64,000 nt of DNA. Origin: Dactylorhiza incarnata. Lineage: Eukaryota > Streptophyta > Magnoliopsida > Asparagales > Orchidaceae. Every line of letters begins with the position of its first letter. Position 1 is the stretch's first letter. Below, piece after piece: positions 54,240-64,000 of the stretch. The stretch lies in the NCBI GenBank assembly GCA_033032865.1, contig JAWHQI010000268.1:1736001-1800000 (forward strand), given 5' to 3'. The translations under genes and the position numbers were made by a program. The notes beneath the pieces were generated by a model. That model did not search any database. It worked only from the letters and a program-made list of their open reading frames with translations, and was not told the DNA's origin.

Positions 54240-56098
54240 AAACAGAAAATTTTCTGTCTGAATTATTGCGTCGATAGGGATTCGACGTAGACTTATGGTT
54301 GCGTCGATATGAATTCGACGTAGGTTTCTGATTTCGTCAATATGGAGTCGACGCTTTCTTCATTCTGAGTCTACTTTCAGTCGAAGCATGAGAGAGGTTG
54401 CGTTGAGTAGAAGTCGACGCATTTTGGTATAAGCGTCGATTAGTACTCGACGCACGTTGGTAAGAATTCGATGCATGTTCAAATTTTTTCTGAGGATATT
54501 TTCCTAAGATTCCTTTATCTGTAATGGGATTAGGTTTATTAAAAACAGTGGTTATTTCAGGACTTTCTTGTAATCTTTCTCATGTTAGATAATTCTCCCT
54601 AGTGAAGTGAATTGGATGTTTCCAGACAGATTTGCTGGAAGTTTGAGGTTTAGATGCTTCATTAGTATTCTGATTTAGCTGTCTAAATCTATTAGTGAGA
54701 TTCTCAGAAATGTTTTTGAGCTTCTGACCTTTCCCATTTAGAGAGTCTTCAAAGACTTTAGCCTTTGCAAGCTCCTTTCTTAGTGTTAGATTTTCTGAAT
54801 AGATTTTGTCTAATTCCTCTTCTGAGAGTTCTAGATTGAGCTTATAATTTTTATGATGTGTATTTTCCTGTTTGAGATTTTTTAATTCAATTCTTAATTC
54901 TTTTACTTCTTTTTCAGATTTGATTAGATCTAAACATAATTCTTTGAAACTTTGTTTGAAATCAGTAGAAGAGAAATCTATATTATCAAGTATATTTACC
55001 ATATATGTATCATCAGGCTTCTCAGTGGCCATCAGACAGGTTTCCTCTTGCTTGACCTCTTGCTGATCATCATCTGATGAGGTACTTTCTTCAGATTCTG
55101 AATCACTCCAAGATTGAGCAATGAATCCTTTTTCTTTCTTCTTCTTCTTCTTTAGATCCGTTCTTTTTGGATCCTTCTTATTGTTGATCGCTTTAGGACA
55201 ATCAGGTGCAATGTGTCCAGGTTTCCTGCAAGAGTAGCATATAATTTCTTTAGTAGGTGTTTTATTATACTTGGTTTTTTGAATCTCTTCCTCTGGATCC
55301 TTCTGTTTTGATCCACTTCTTGAACCTTCTGGCCAGTAGACTGATCAGCTCCTCATCACTTGTAGAGGGTATTCCTTCAACAGCCTTCAAAGAAATACTC
55401 TTTTATTTTGGGAGTGGAGAAGCCTTTTCTTTTTCTTCTTTCTCAGCCCTTGTTTTCAACAGTTGTTCATAGGATTTTAATTTACCCAATAGGACATCTG
55501 TTGAGATTTCTTTTTGACTTCTGGAGTCTTTGATTGGCCGGATTCTTGAATCCCAAGAGCTGGGGAAGCAAGTCAGCAATTTGTCATTTATCTCAGTAAA
55601 AGATATGTCCTTCTCAAGTGTTCTCAATTCATTGACTATGAGGCTGAATCTTGAATACATGTCAGCAACACTTTCACTCTCTTTCTTTTGGAAGTTTTCA
55701 TATTGGGAGATGAGTAGTGCCTTTCTGTCCTTTTTCTCATCAGCACTTCCCTAAACCATTTTAGTGAGAGCTTCCCATACTTCCTTAGCTGACTCACACT
55801 CAGCAATCTTTTGGAAGATTTCATCTGAGAGAGTTGAAACTAGGATATTCATAGCCTTGGCATCATATGCTTGGGATTTCTTTTCCTCTTCTGTCCATTC
55901 AGCCTTTGGAGCAGGTGTTTCAGTTGCTTTTCCACTTGAATCCTTTTTGAATGGATTGGGGGGACCTGTCATGACAACATTAAATAATTCATCATCAATA
56001 GAGTTTAAATAGATTCTAATTCTTGTTTTCCAAAGTGCAAACTTTTCAAGGTTGCAAATTGGTGGTCTGGTGGAAGCATAATCTTTGATTTGTGCCAT
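54240..56098 (-). pseudogene. Element G gag with stops, including a TCGA-repeat-encoded tail
   Basis: Starts MAQIKDYASTRPPICNLEKF at 56098; LWKTRIRIYLNSIDDELF and AKEVWEALTKMV follow, then a TAG. The frame resumes (SADEKKDRKALLISQYENF, ADMYSRFSLIVNELRTLEKD) to a TAA after ASPLPK near 55403, then on with a frameshift to the knuckle CYSCRKPGHIAPDC (C-x2-C-x4-H-x4-C, about 55240-55200). 55032-54580 is a coiled coil (FKELCLDLIKSEKEVKELR, LRKELAKAKVFEDSLNGK). The tail 54480-54262 is written by the repeated motif and reads TSNSYRRN and TSNPYRRNN. Confidence 0.82.
54262..54480. repeat. TCGA motif cluster within element G gag
   Basis: gcgtcgatagggattcgacg, gcgtcgatatgaattcgacg, gcgtcgattagtactcgacg and relatives. 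The motif set is shared with the LTR and the pol-ORF3 spacer, but here lies in protein-coding sequence. Confidence 0.85.
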
Positions 56099-56186
56099 GA
56101 AAATAATTTTGTAGAAATATATATATATATAAAAACAAGAGGTAGGATCTTTTTGATCAAGGAGTTAACCCTTTTTAGATCAACCT

Positions 56187-56199
56187 GCCTCTGATACCA
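56187..56199 (-). other. Primer-binding site of element G
   Basis: Minus strand TGGTATCAGAGGC, an initiator-Met tRNA type site, two bases from the LTR. Confidence 0.9.
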
Positions 56200-56201
56200 A
56201 T

Positions 56202-57517
56202 TGAAAGTGCACAGTTTACCTCAATAGAATTCTCTAGAGGTGGGTGAATAGAGATTAAAAATTATTTTGTGCAAAGTTAATATATATATGTGTATGATCA
56301 CAGATTATAGCTTCCCACACACCAACAAGAATTAAACAAGTAAAGAAAGTAAATGCAAGAAAAGAAATCACAGCATAACACAAGAAAATATAGTGGTTCC
56401 CCAAACTTTGGGTAGTCCACTCTTCTACCCCCTTGGTAGGAATTCACTATCTTGCACTGAGTCTTTTGATAAGGAGACTCTTAGAACCACCCTGAGTCTT
56501 TTGACAAGAAGACTCTTAGAACCACCCTGAGTCTTTTGACAAGGAGACTCTTAGAACCAGTACACTGAATTTTTTGAAGAGAGATTCTAAAAACTCTTTT
56601 ACAATATTTAAGTAAGAATAAGAAAGAAGAAAGAAATAAGAACAAGAATGAATCTTCTTCCTAGCAAGAAGATTGAAAGCACAAGAAGTGAATTAAATCT
56701 TTCTTCTATAGAGAGAAGAAGATTTGTAGCTTTTCTCTCTTTGTGAGAGCTATCAGAACTTGCAGCAGAATGACTTCAGAAGCAGGAGAAGAAGAAGTGC
56801 TTGAATATTGCTGCAGAACAATTTATCAATTTTCTCTCTATACTTGGGAGCTCTTCCTCTTTTTCAAATGTAAAATGGTGAATCACTTGTTCTACTTTTT
56901 CTGCCGACCTCCTCTTTATTTATAGCTCTGTTAATTCAAAATAATACTATAGGAGGATAATCAATTAGCAGTCAGAGAAATAGAAAGATGAAAATATTTC
57001 CATAATATTTATTTCTGTAGAAGGAAAGAACTAATTCTGATTTCAAATAATGTCCAAATAAGTTTAATCAAATTAGCCAAGAATCAGATATAAGGAAAGA
57101 ATGATTCAGAATGGCTATAAAATATTGACATTTATTCCATACAAATCAGATCTACTGAAAGAAGGAAAGAGATCTGGCGCATATTTAAATCTGTCATATA
57201 AATCGACGTGCGTCGATTACCACTCGACGTAAATGTCGAGTTCTTCTTGGCTGGACGTCGAGAGGAGAATAAGGAAGGTGCGTCGACTAAGGTGCGTCGA
57301 CTTCTCCATATGCGTCGACTAGAAATCAGAGTAGCGTCGACAACACATACGTCGAAATCTTCCTAAGGTTACTTCGACTCAATCTGAAGGAAACGTCGAC
57401 TCCATTTCGACGTTGCGTCGAATAGTATTCGACGCATATTTACTTAACCTTATTTTTCTTTCTTAGAATTCATATTCAACTTATTTCTAGGGGTTAAGAG
57501 AAATCATTTCCCCAACA
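56202..57517 (-). repeat. 5' LTR of element G (1316 bp)
   Basis: Plus strand TGAAAGTGCACAG to TTTCCCCAACA. Minus-strand TATA box at 56917-56924; TCGA cluster at 57195-57440; three gagtcttttgacaag units at 56460-56550. Confidence 0.93.
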
Positions 57518-58235
57518 AACGTGAGTCAGCACCTTGGTCTCACCGACTTTCCTGGACCATCTTTCAATCATGGAGGAATCTATTCTTTTGAAATGGTGGA
57601 GAGGGGTTCCTGTCTTCATGCTGAATCTGACTTTGTCTAAGCGATTGAGATATAAAGAGAGGATTCTTCCAAAGTTAGGAGTGTTCAGACTAGCTGAAAT
57701 TCTGTCAAACAACACGCTGCCCCAATCAACCCTTGTCCTGCAGATTACTGAACTGAGCAATTTGAACATATCATTAGAAATGTAGTCATGAGAGCCAACT
57801 TTACACAAAAGAACTTTCCCTATAATATCTGAGAGCAGTTTCCCTTCCTCATTCATGTGCTTCCTATAGATGGATTTAGTTCCTTTAGGCAATCCACAAA
57901 AACGACAATGACTTCTTGAAGTCCTTGGAAGAGAAAACATCTGATTCGGTTACCACTGGAAGTTTGAGAAGCTTAGTCAATCTGGAGGGAGAAACCTTGA
58001 CTGAGAGATCACCGATTTTGCTCTTGATTACTGACCCTTGCTTCCTGAGCTCTGCATGCTTGAAGAACTTCAACACTTCCTTCTCAAGAACCTTGCAAGG
58101 ATGCTCTAGAATAAAACCTAATCCTGCAACTTCAAGCGCCAAAACGATATTGCGGAATTCATCCATCGAATTGTCGAACCCAGTTCTTACGAGCTCACTG
58201 CAGGAGAGCAACTTGCTCGACTGCTTCTTAGACAT
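57518..58235 (-). pseudogene. Element F extra ORF (ORF3), N-terminal part
   Basis: Starts MSKKQSSKLLSCSELVRTG at 58235 and reads FKHAELRKQGSVIKSKIG and SPSRLTKLLKLPVVTESDVF, then shifts frame near 57893 to CGLPKGTKSIYRKHMNEEGK, VGSHDYISNDMFKLL and FGRILSLYLNRLDKVRFSM, ending GETKVLTHV at the element G junction. The LTKLLKLP-type block recalls 'putative plant transposon protein' domains, a weak similarity from memory. It continues at 47166 beyond element G. Confidence 0.72.
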
Positions 58236-58644
58236 TGCGGACGGAATTGTGGAGAAGAATCGAATGAGGGAGACGAATCGGCAGAGGAATCGCACGAACG
58301 AAGGTCGGAGTCGGAAGTGAAGCGACGGACGAATTCGGGAGTGCGATGCGTTCGGATTTCTCTTTTAAGAATCATTTATATAGAGTTGGAAATTAGGAGA
58401 GAGAGCGCGTACCTAATATTTTGAATCGTGTCTCTTCGAATTCCAGTAAATGATTAGAAGGAAATTTGAATTCCGGAAGATTCGTCATTCGGCTATTGGG
58501 ATTAGTCGAATTCGATTAATTGAAATCGCCGAATTCGACTAAATGGTATAGTCGAATGCAATTCGATGATATCTTCTGAAAAATTTGACTATTCAAATTT
58601 CTGTCTTCTGGGAGAAGGAATTTTCTGATTTTCTGAGCTTGTTT
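58236..58644. other. Spacer between pol and ORF3 of element F with palindromic motifs
   Basis: No gene. 58480-58570 carries ttagtcgaattcgattaa, gccgaattcgactaaatgg and tagtcgaatgcaattcgatg, matching the palindromic cluster of F's LTR at 44578-44790. Confidence 0.7.
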
Positions 58645-61600
58645 CTAAGATTCTTTGTTTAACATGTCAAGCTCCATTTTGAAATAGTTGAACTTTGATT
58701 CGTCGAGCGGCTTTGTGAAAATGTCTGTAATTTGCCGATCCATCGGGACATAGCTAAGATCAATGTCCTTGTGCTCCACATGCTCCCGGATGAAATGGTA
58801 ACGGATCTCAATGTGCTTCGTCCTGCTGTGAGACACCGGATTATTGGCAATTGCAATAGAGCTTGATGAATCACAGTACATAGGAATTTCCTTAAGCTTC
58901 AAATTGTAGTCTTCAAGTTGGTTTCTTATCCACAGCAATTGTGCACAACAACTGCCTGCGGAGATATACTCTGATTCAGCGGTTGAAATAGCAACACAAT
59001 TTTGTTTCTTGCTACTCCAGGAGATAAGCCGTTCCCTAAGAATTGGCACGTTCCTGAAGTTCTTTTCCTGTCGTCTTTGCTTCCTGCAAAATCAGCATCT
59101 GAAAAACCTGTTAGCTCAAAATCATTATTTCTTGGGTACCATAAGCCAAGATTTGGTGTGCCTTTAAGGTATCTCAAAATCCTCTTTGCAGCGGAGTAGT
59201 GAGATTCCTTAGTGTTCACCTGAAATATAGCACAAACACATGTTGAGAACATTATATCCGATCTACTCGCAGTAAGGTAGAGCAAGGATCCAATTATGCT
59301 TCTAAACTTGGTTTCATCAAAAGGTTTCCCTTTCTCATCCTTGTCTAGAGACATAGCTGAACCCATTGGAGTCCTCATCGAGGTTGCATTCTCCATTCCG
59401 AATTTCTTAATTAACTCTTCGGTAAACTTCGTCTGAGAGATGAAAATTCCATCCTCTGATTGCTTAACCTGAAGTCCTAAGAAATACTTCAGCTCTCCCA
59501 TACTGCTCATTTCAAATTTCCCTTGCATCAAGTTAGAGAACTTTTTGCAGAGGTTATCATCGGTAGATCCAAAGATGATGTCGTCGACATAGATTTGCAC
59601 TAGCAAAATCTTGTCTTTACTTCCCTAAGAAATAATGTCTTGTCTATCTTTCCTCTTGTGAATTTGTTTTCAAGAAGGAAGCTAGACAGCGTCTCATACC
59701 AAGCACGGGGAGCTTTCTTGAGACCATATAAAGCTTTTCGTAAGAAATAGACATAATCAGGAAAAGAGGAGTCAACGAAACCTGGGGGTTGTTCTACGTA
59801 TACTTCTTCCTTTATATCACCATTAAGGAAGGCTGACTTCACGTCCATTTGATAGACCTTAAATCCTTTGTGAGCAGCATACGCTAGAAACAACCGAATT
59901 GCTTCGAGCCTTACCACGGGAGCAAATGTTTGATCGAAGTCGATCCCTTCTTCTTATTTGTACCCTTGAGCAACAAGTCTGGCCTTGTTCTTGATGATCA
60001 CACCATCTTCGTCCAGCTTGTTTCTGAATACCCATTTTGTTCCGATGACATTCTGTCCTTTGGGTCTGGGTACAAGCTTCCACACTTTGCATCTCTTAAA
60101 CTGATTGAGTTCCTCTTGCATTGCGATGATCCATGAAGCATCGTTCTTTGCTTCATCGAATTTCTTTGGCTCAACCTGTGATAGAAAGCTTAAATGCAAA
60201 ACTTCATTAGCTGCACCTCTTCTTGTTCTTACACCGACATGGGTATCTCCAATAATTTACTCAGCAGGATGGTCCCTTAAGTGTCTGATCATTCCAGCAT
60301 TTAGATGACCATAAGGTTCCTGCTCTTCAGGTACATCTTCATCTTCTTGAGGTTCATCTTCCTCACATGTAGACGGAATATTTACTTCAATAGACTTTGG
60401 AACGTCTTCCTTTACAACTTCTTCTAAGTTTAGTTCTTTGAACCTTGCATCTGCATCTTCAACAAAGACACTAGAAGAGCTGCTTTGAAGCATACTCGTC
60501 TCATCAAATATAACATTATAAGTTTCTTCTACAACCAGGGTTTTCTTGTTGAAAATCCTATATGCCTTACTATGGCTACTATAACCGACAAAAATACCTT
60601 CAAAACATTTTCACTAAATTTAGTTTTGTAATATTTCCCGTTATTAAGTACGAAGCATTTACTACCAGAAATTCTAAAATAAGACAGGGTTGGTTTCTTG
60701 CCCTTCAGAAGTTCATAAGGAGTCTTATGATGATTCTTGTTGATCAGTGCTCTGTTTTGCACGTGGCAAGCAGTGTTGATGCCTTCAACCCATAAGTATT
60801 CTGGTAGTGAAGAGTCACTTAACATTGTTCTGCAAGCCTCTATGAGTGTTCTATTCTTTCTCTCAGCTACTCCATTTTGTTGTGGAGTACGGGGAGAGGA
60901 AAACTCATGAAAGATTCCTAGGCTTTCACAAAATTTGGTCATAGCTCCAGACTTGAATTCTGTACCATGATCACTTCTGATTTTGACCACAGAACATTCC
61001 AACTCATTCTGGATTTGCTTGACGAATGTGGTGAAAGAAGCAAAGGTGTCTGACTTGTGTTTCAGAAAGAATACCCAAGCAAAACATGAGTAGTCATCAA
61101 CAATAACCAACGTATAAGACTTACCTCCTAAACTTCGGATTGGCATGGGACCAAACAAGTCCATATGGAGCAAATATAAGCATCTGGTAGAATCTTTGCC
61201 AATAATGCTTTTAAAGGTAGCCCGAGTCTGCTTACCCATTTGGCATGCATGACACGGTCTTTCTTTAATGCACTTAACATCTGGAGCATCACGAACTAAA
61301 TTATGAGAAAATAACATACTTATAGTTTTGAAATTAATATGTGCTAGTCTCTTGTGCCACTGGTCACAAAGAGATGCATTATCTTTTGCTAAGAGACACA
61401 CTGGTGTAGAAGAGTCTAAACAAAGGAAATTTAAGCAGAAAATATTTCTACTCCGAGTGTCTGTTAAAATAGTTTCTGACATATCAGACGACTTTATCAA
61501 GCACTTGTCCTTGTAGAACTCAATCATATAGCCTTTGTCACATAGTTGACTTATGCTAATGAGATTATGTTGTAATCCTTTAACATAAGCTACATCTGTG

Positions 61601-61794
61601 AAAGAGACTATACCGTTGGTAATCATACTGTAGCCTTTCGTGATTCCCCGATCAGACCCGCCAAAAATAACTTTTGGTCCATCTTTCACAGGGGTATACT
61701 CTTGTAATAAACTTCTTGTTCCGATCATGTGCCGAGAACATCCACTGTCCAAGTACCATATTGGATTTGAATTGGCCTTTGGACATACCTGCAA
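58645..61794 (-). pseudogene. Element F pol: protease, integrase, RT, RNase H (several breaks)
   Basis: 61794-60610: protease WYLDSGCSRHMIG, GAG-pre-integrase QWHKRLAHINFKTISML, integrase DLFGPMP, VIVDDYSCFAWVFFL, IRSDHGTEF, SPRTPQQNGVAERKNRTLIE. A frameshift near 60600 follows, then an acidic linker (60493-60257), a TAA after HPAE, the RT start (60199-59954: [30 protein letters not shown]), a TAA, RT (59917-59600: [25 protein letters not shown]), a frameshift, RT (59606: [13 protein letters not shown]), a frameshift near 59040, and RNase H (STAESEYISAGSCC, TDIFTKPL) to 58645. At least two stops and three frameshifts; older-looking than element G. Confidence 0.9.
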
Positions 61795-61801
61795 TCAATA
61801 A

Positions 61802-64000
61802 TCAATTGCCCTTAGGAACCCAAACAGATTTGGGTCCTTGGCTTCTTGTCAGATGACCGCCATTTGGAGTGTTAACACTGCGAGGAGTCACTCTTGCATT
61901 GTTACCTCGTGGGGTCTTAACATAACTATAATTAAACCAGCAATCAATGGCGAAGTGACCAACTTTGCCACAGCACCAACAGTCAAATCTGTTGTACCTT
62001 CTCTTGTTCTCCTTCTTTACCTTTTGAACGGGAGGTCTAGAAGGAGCAACCTTCTTAGAAGTAGAGGCCTCGTGATTGCAGCAAACACAAGGCTCCTTCT
62101 TCTCATCAGTCTTGGCACCAACAGATTTAACTTTTGGTGCTTTCTTTGCAGCTGATCCATGGACAAATGGACCATGATCCTTGAGGATTACTTCTTCATT
62201 AGGAGCTTTGAATGGAGACACATCAAAGTTCCGGGGTCTGGTCCATCCTTGATATCTGTTGCTAGATTCAACATGTGTTGGTCTAGCAAAGTGACCATAG
62301 GATGAGTCAAAGTCGAATAGATTTGTCGGAAAAACTACCTTCCTGAATGAAGGTTGACTTTGATTTTCAGTTCCTTTTCCTTTCATGGCTCTTTTCTCAG
62401 CAGCCTTACTACTTTCAGCCACATGGCCAAGGCCACTACCCTTCGCAGGAGTAGAAAATTTATCGATGAGAGGAAGAACAATTCTTGGCTTGTTGAAGCT
62501 TTCAACTATCTTCTTTTCCGTCATTAGCTTTTCTTCCAAATCATTTATAAGTTTCTCTTTCAGAATTAATAATTCAGTAGAGCCTTTTAATTTATCCTTC
62601 AAGAATTGGACTTCATTTCTGAGTGGAGTTAATCTTTCGATTTCCTCTCTCAGATCCGATTCCAAATTCTTGAGTGATCCAATCTCTTTTGCTTGAGATT
62701 TGACTACCCTGCGGCATTTGTCAAATCTTTCCAAAACGGCTTTATACTGAGTCATTAATTTTGACTCTTCCTCTGAAGAATAGCCTTCATTTGCTATGGA
62801 TTCAGTTTCATACCCAGAAGCGGAAAGAGAAGTGTGAGGGTTTACCTTCCTCTTGTATGAGGAGTCGCTCGCTTCCTCATCCGATTGTGCCAGTAGCCCA
62901 AAGTAGGCTTCTTCATCAGTGCTTGATTCCTCTGAGTCGCTGTCTCTCAGAGTCTTTGGCTTCTTTGCAATGAAGCTCTTTTCCTTCCTTTTACCTTTGA
63001 AAGATTTCTTATCTTCTTTCTTGGAACCTTCCTTTTTCTTGTAAGGACATTCTGCAATCACGTGTCCTGGCTTATTACAGCAATAGCAAATAATGTCATT
63101 AGGAAGATGTTTATTAGGTTTAGATTTATACATGTCACCTTCATGGTTCTTCTTGTGATGATCTCCATCACGGTTCGATCTTCTATGATGAGAAATCGAG
63201 GATTGACCTCTCGTCTGCCTTCTTTTATTTAAAAGCTTTTTAAATTGCTTGGAGAGCAGAGAAAATTCTCCATCAGACATCTCTGAACCTGAGGGGCTGG
63301 CATCAGATTCATCCTCATCAGAAGATGATCTCCTGACAGGTGGGAGAGCCTTGCTCTTTCTTGAACTTACAGCTTTTAGAGCAGAGGTCTTCTCCCTTCC
63401 AGAGGCCCTGATCTCCTCTTCTTCAGCTTTGCGGGAGTTCAACTTTAACTCATGGGACAAGAGCTTACCAAACAGCATTTGTGGCTCCGTGGTTCCTAGC
63501 TTTCCGAATTCTCTAATGGCTATAACCTTGGTATCCCATTCTTTCGTCAGGGATCTCAAGAATTTGTCATTAAGTTCGCCAGTTGTGAATTCTCGATCAT
63601 AGTTCCTAAGATCATTTACGATCTTGAAGAACTTCTCGTAGGTGTCAGAAATGGAGTCACTGGGATTTTGCTTGAATGCTTCGTATTCTTGATTCAGCAA
63701 CGATCTTCGATCATCCCTTACCTCTTCTGTCCCTTCCATCAGAACGACTAGAGAATCCCACATTTCTTTAGCAGACTTGTAGTGAAGCAGATTTTGCAAC
63801 ATGGAATCATCAACTGCACCTGCTATGATGTTCTTTGCCTTCTTATCTAGGGCGACTAGAGCGATCTCATCTTTGGTTAGTTCCAACATCTTCTTGGGAA
63901 TCATGATGGCGGAGTTTATTGAAGATGGTTTCATTGGAACATGGGGACCTTCTTCCACAATCTGAAAGATTCTTGGGTCAGCAGCTTCCATGTAGAATCT
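61802..64000 (-). CDS. Element F gag (5' partial)
   Basis: Open without interruption from the window edge to the stop at 61802 (VPKGN); the first Met, at 63991, is probably internal because R-F-Y precedes it in frame. N-terminal part: FQIVEEGPHVPMK, AKEMWDSLVVLMEG, LLNQEYEAFKQNPSDSISD, RSLTKEWDTKVIAI, the usual copia gag fold. Then a basic region and a first zinc knuckle CYCCNKPGHVIAEC (about 63070), an acidic Ser-rich region, a long coiled coil (ERFDKCRRVVKSQAKEIGSL, LRNEVQFLKDKLKGSTELL), and a second knuckle CWCCGKVGHFAIDC (about 61960). More than 730 residues with two knuckles and a coiled coil fits Sirevirus gag. Pol starts a few bases after its stop in a different frame. Confidence 0.9.
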   Translation of the reverse strand, partial: RFYMEAADPRIFQIVEEGPHVPMKPSSINSAIMIPKKMLELTKDEIALVALDKKAKNIIAGAVDDSMLQNLLHYKSAKEMWDSLVVLMEGTEEVRDDRRSLLNQEYEAFKQNPSDSISDTYEKFFKIVNDLRNYDREFTTGELNDKFLRSLTKEWDTKVIAIREFGKLGTTEPQMLFGKLLSHELKLNSRKAEEEEIRASGREKTSALKAVSSRKSKALPPVRRSSSDEDESDASPSGSEMSDGEFSLLSKQFKKLLNKRRQTRGQSSISHHRRSNRDGDHHKKNHEGDMYKSKPNKHLPNDIICYCCNKPGHVIAECPYKKKEGSKKEDKKSFKGKRKEKSFIAKKPKTLRDSDSEESSTDEEAYFGLLAQSDEEASDSSYKRKVNPHTSLSASGYETESIANEGYSSEEESKLMTQYKAVLERFDKCRRVVKSQAKEIGSLKNLESDLREEIERLTPLRNEVQFLKDKLKGSTELLILKEKLINDLEEKLMTEKKIVESFNKPRIVLPLIDKFSTPAKGSGLGHVAESSKAAEKRAMKGKGTENQSQPSFRKVVFPTNLFDFDSSYGHFARPTHVESSNRYQGWTRPRNFDVSPFKAPNEEVILKDHGPFVHGSAAKKAPKVKSVGAKTDEKKEPCVCCNHEASTSKKVAPSRPPVQKVKKENKRRYNRFDCWCCGKVGHFAIDCWFNYSYVKTPRGNNARVTPRSVNTPNGGHLTRSQGPKSVWVPKGN

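Larger units (their letters stand above)
47167..57517 (-). mobile_element. Element G: Sirevirus-like copia element nested in element F
   Basis: LTRs 47167-48481 and 56202-57517 differ at about 20 positions (about 1.6%) by eye. PBS, gag, pol, a decayed ORF3 and a polypurine tract are in order on the minus strand. Flanks are AACAG (left) and AACGT (right), an imperfect duplication. The two parts of F's ORF3 on either side join in sense. Gag and pol carry stops and frameshifts, though RT and RNase H are intact. Confidence 0.93.
43757..64000 (-). mobile_element. Element F: Sirevirus-like Ty1/copia retrotransposon (5' end outside window)
   Basis: Order on the minus strand: gag (to 61802), pol (61794-58645), a spacer with motif cluster, an extra ORF (58235-45308, split by element G), polypurine tract and 3' LTR (45111-43757). 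Long gag with two zinc knuckles, a long coiled coil, and an extra ORF after pol are typical of Sireviruses. Several stops and frameshifts make it non-functional. It is inserted in the pol of element E. Confidence 0.88.

Noticed and set aside
47162..57522. A perfect 5-bp target duplication for element G
   Set aside because: Flanks read AACAG and AACGT; only the first three bases agree, so I do not claim a clean duplication.

Overview
This window is repeat-rich DNA from a flowering-plant nuclear genome. Every recognisable protein belongs to plant LTR retrotransposons or related repeats. These are Ty3/gypsy Tat-type pol with a second RNase H, Ty1/copia Sirevirus-like pol with long gag and an extra ORF, a 5S-bearing Cassandra LTR, a small TRIM with an initiator-Met primer site, and a DUF4283/zinc-knuckle pseudogene. 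I see no ordinary host gene, tRNA, functional rRNA gene or CRISPR. The species cannot be told from this sequence.

Layout. (1) 1-8369: the 3' half of a Tat-type gypsy element (A, + strand): pol end, 87-bp tandem array, two genes on the opposite strand with five short introns, and the 3' LTR. (2) 8370-9097 and 34037-34638: a decayed DUF4283 pseudogene (- strand), opened by (3) a solo Sirevirus-like LTR at 9098-34036 with target duplication CAACC. Inside that LTR sit a Cassandra LTR cluster (9129-18094) and a complete Tat element B (18782-33089, - strand, 679-bp LTRs about 1% apart). Inside the first Cassandra LTR sits element C (9284-17554, TSD GATAG), a gag-only member of the same family with a 4-kb array of 78-bp repeats. 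(4) 34639-35830: a 1.2-kb TRIM. (5) 35881-38859: a gutted copia element (D) flanked by 150-bp direct repeats. (6) About 39240-43756: a dying gypsy element (E) with an 87-bp array and a hairpin array. (7) 43757-64000: a Sirevirus-like copia element (F, - strand, runs off the right edge), whose extra ORF is split by a second one, G (47167-57517).

The most interesting system is in elements A and B. Between pol and the 3' LTR, on the strand opposite to pol, each carries two spliced genes with their own TATA boxes. In A both are intact: exons sum to 1116 and 1755 nt, both multiples of three, with five GT-AG introns of 66-80 bp. In B gene 1 is also intact (1086 nt) and gene 2 is broken by a C6-to-C29 homopolymer change. 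Intron positions and phases match between copies, and other exon-length differences are multiples of three, so the proteins appear to have been under selection. Being antisense, the introns are invisible to splicing of the genomic RNA and so can survive retrotransposition. Gene 2 resembles the 'putative gypsy type transposon' (Transposase_28) domain; gene 1 is not recognised.

A second theme is shared sequence modules. A and B arrays use the same 60-bp core with exchanged 27-29-bp linkers, and C's 78-bp unit keeps part of that core. The two Sirevirus-like elements carry TCGA-centred palindromic motif clusters in the LTR and again in internal spacers (in G also inside gag). Coordinates of LTR ends, splice sites and target duplications were read by eye; similarity calls are from memory of the families, not from a search.
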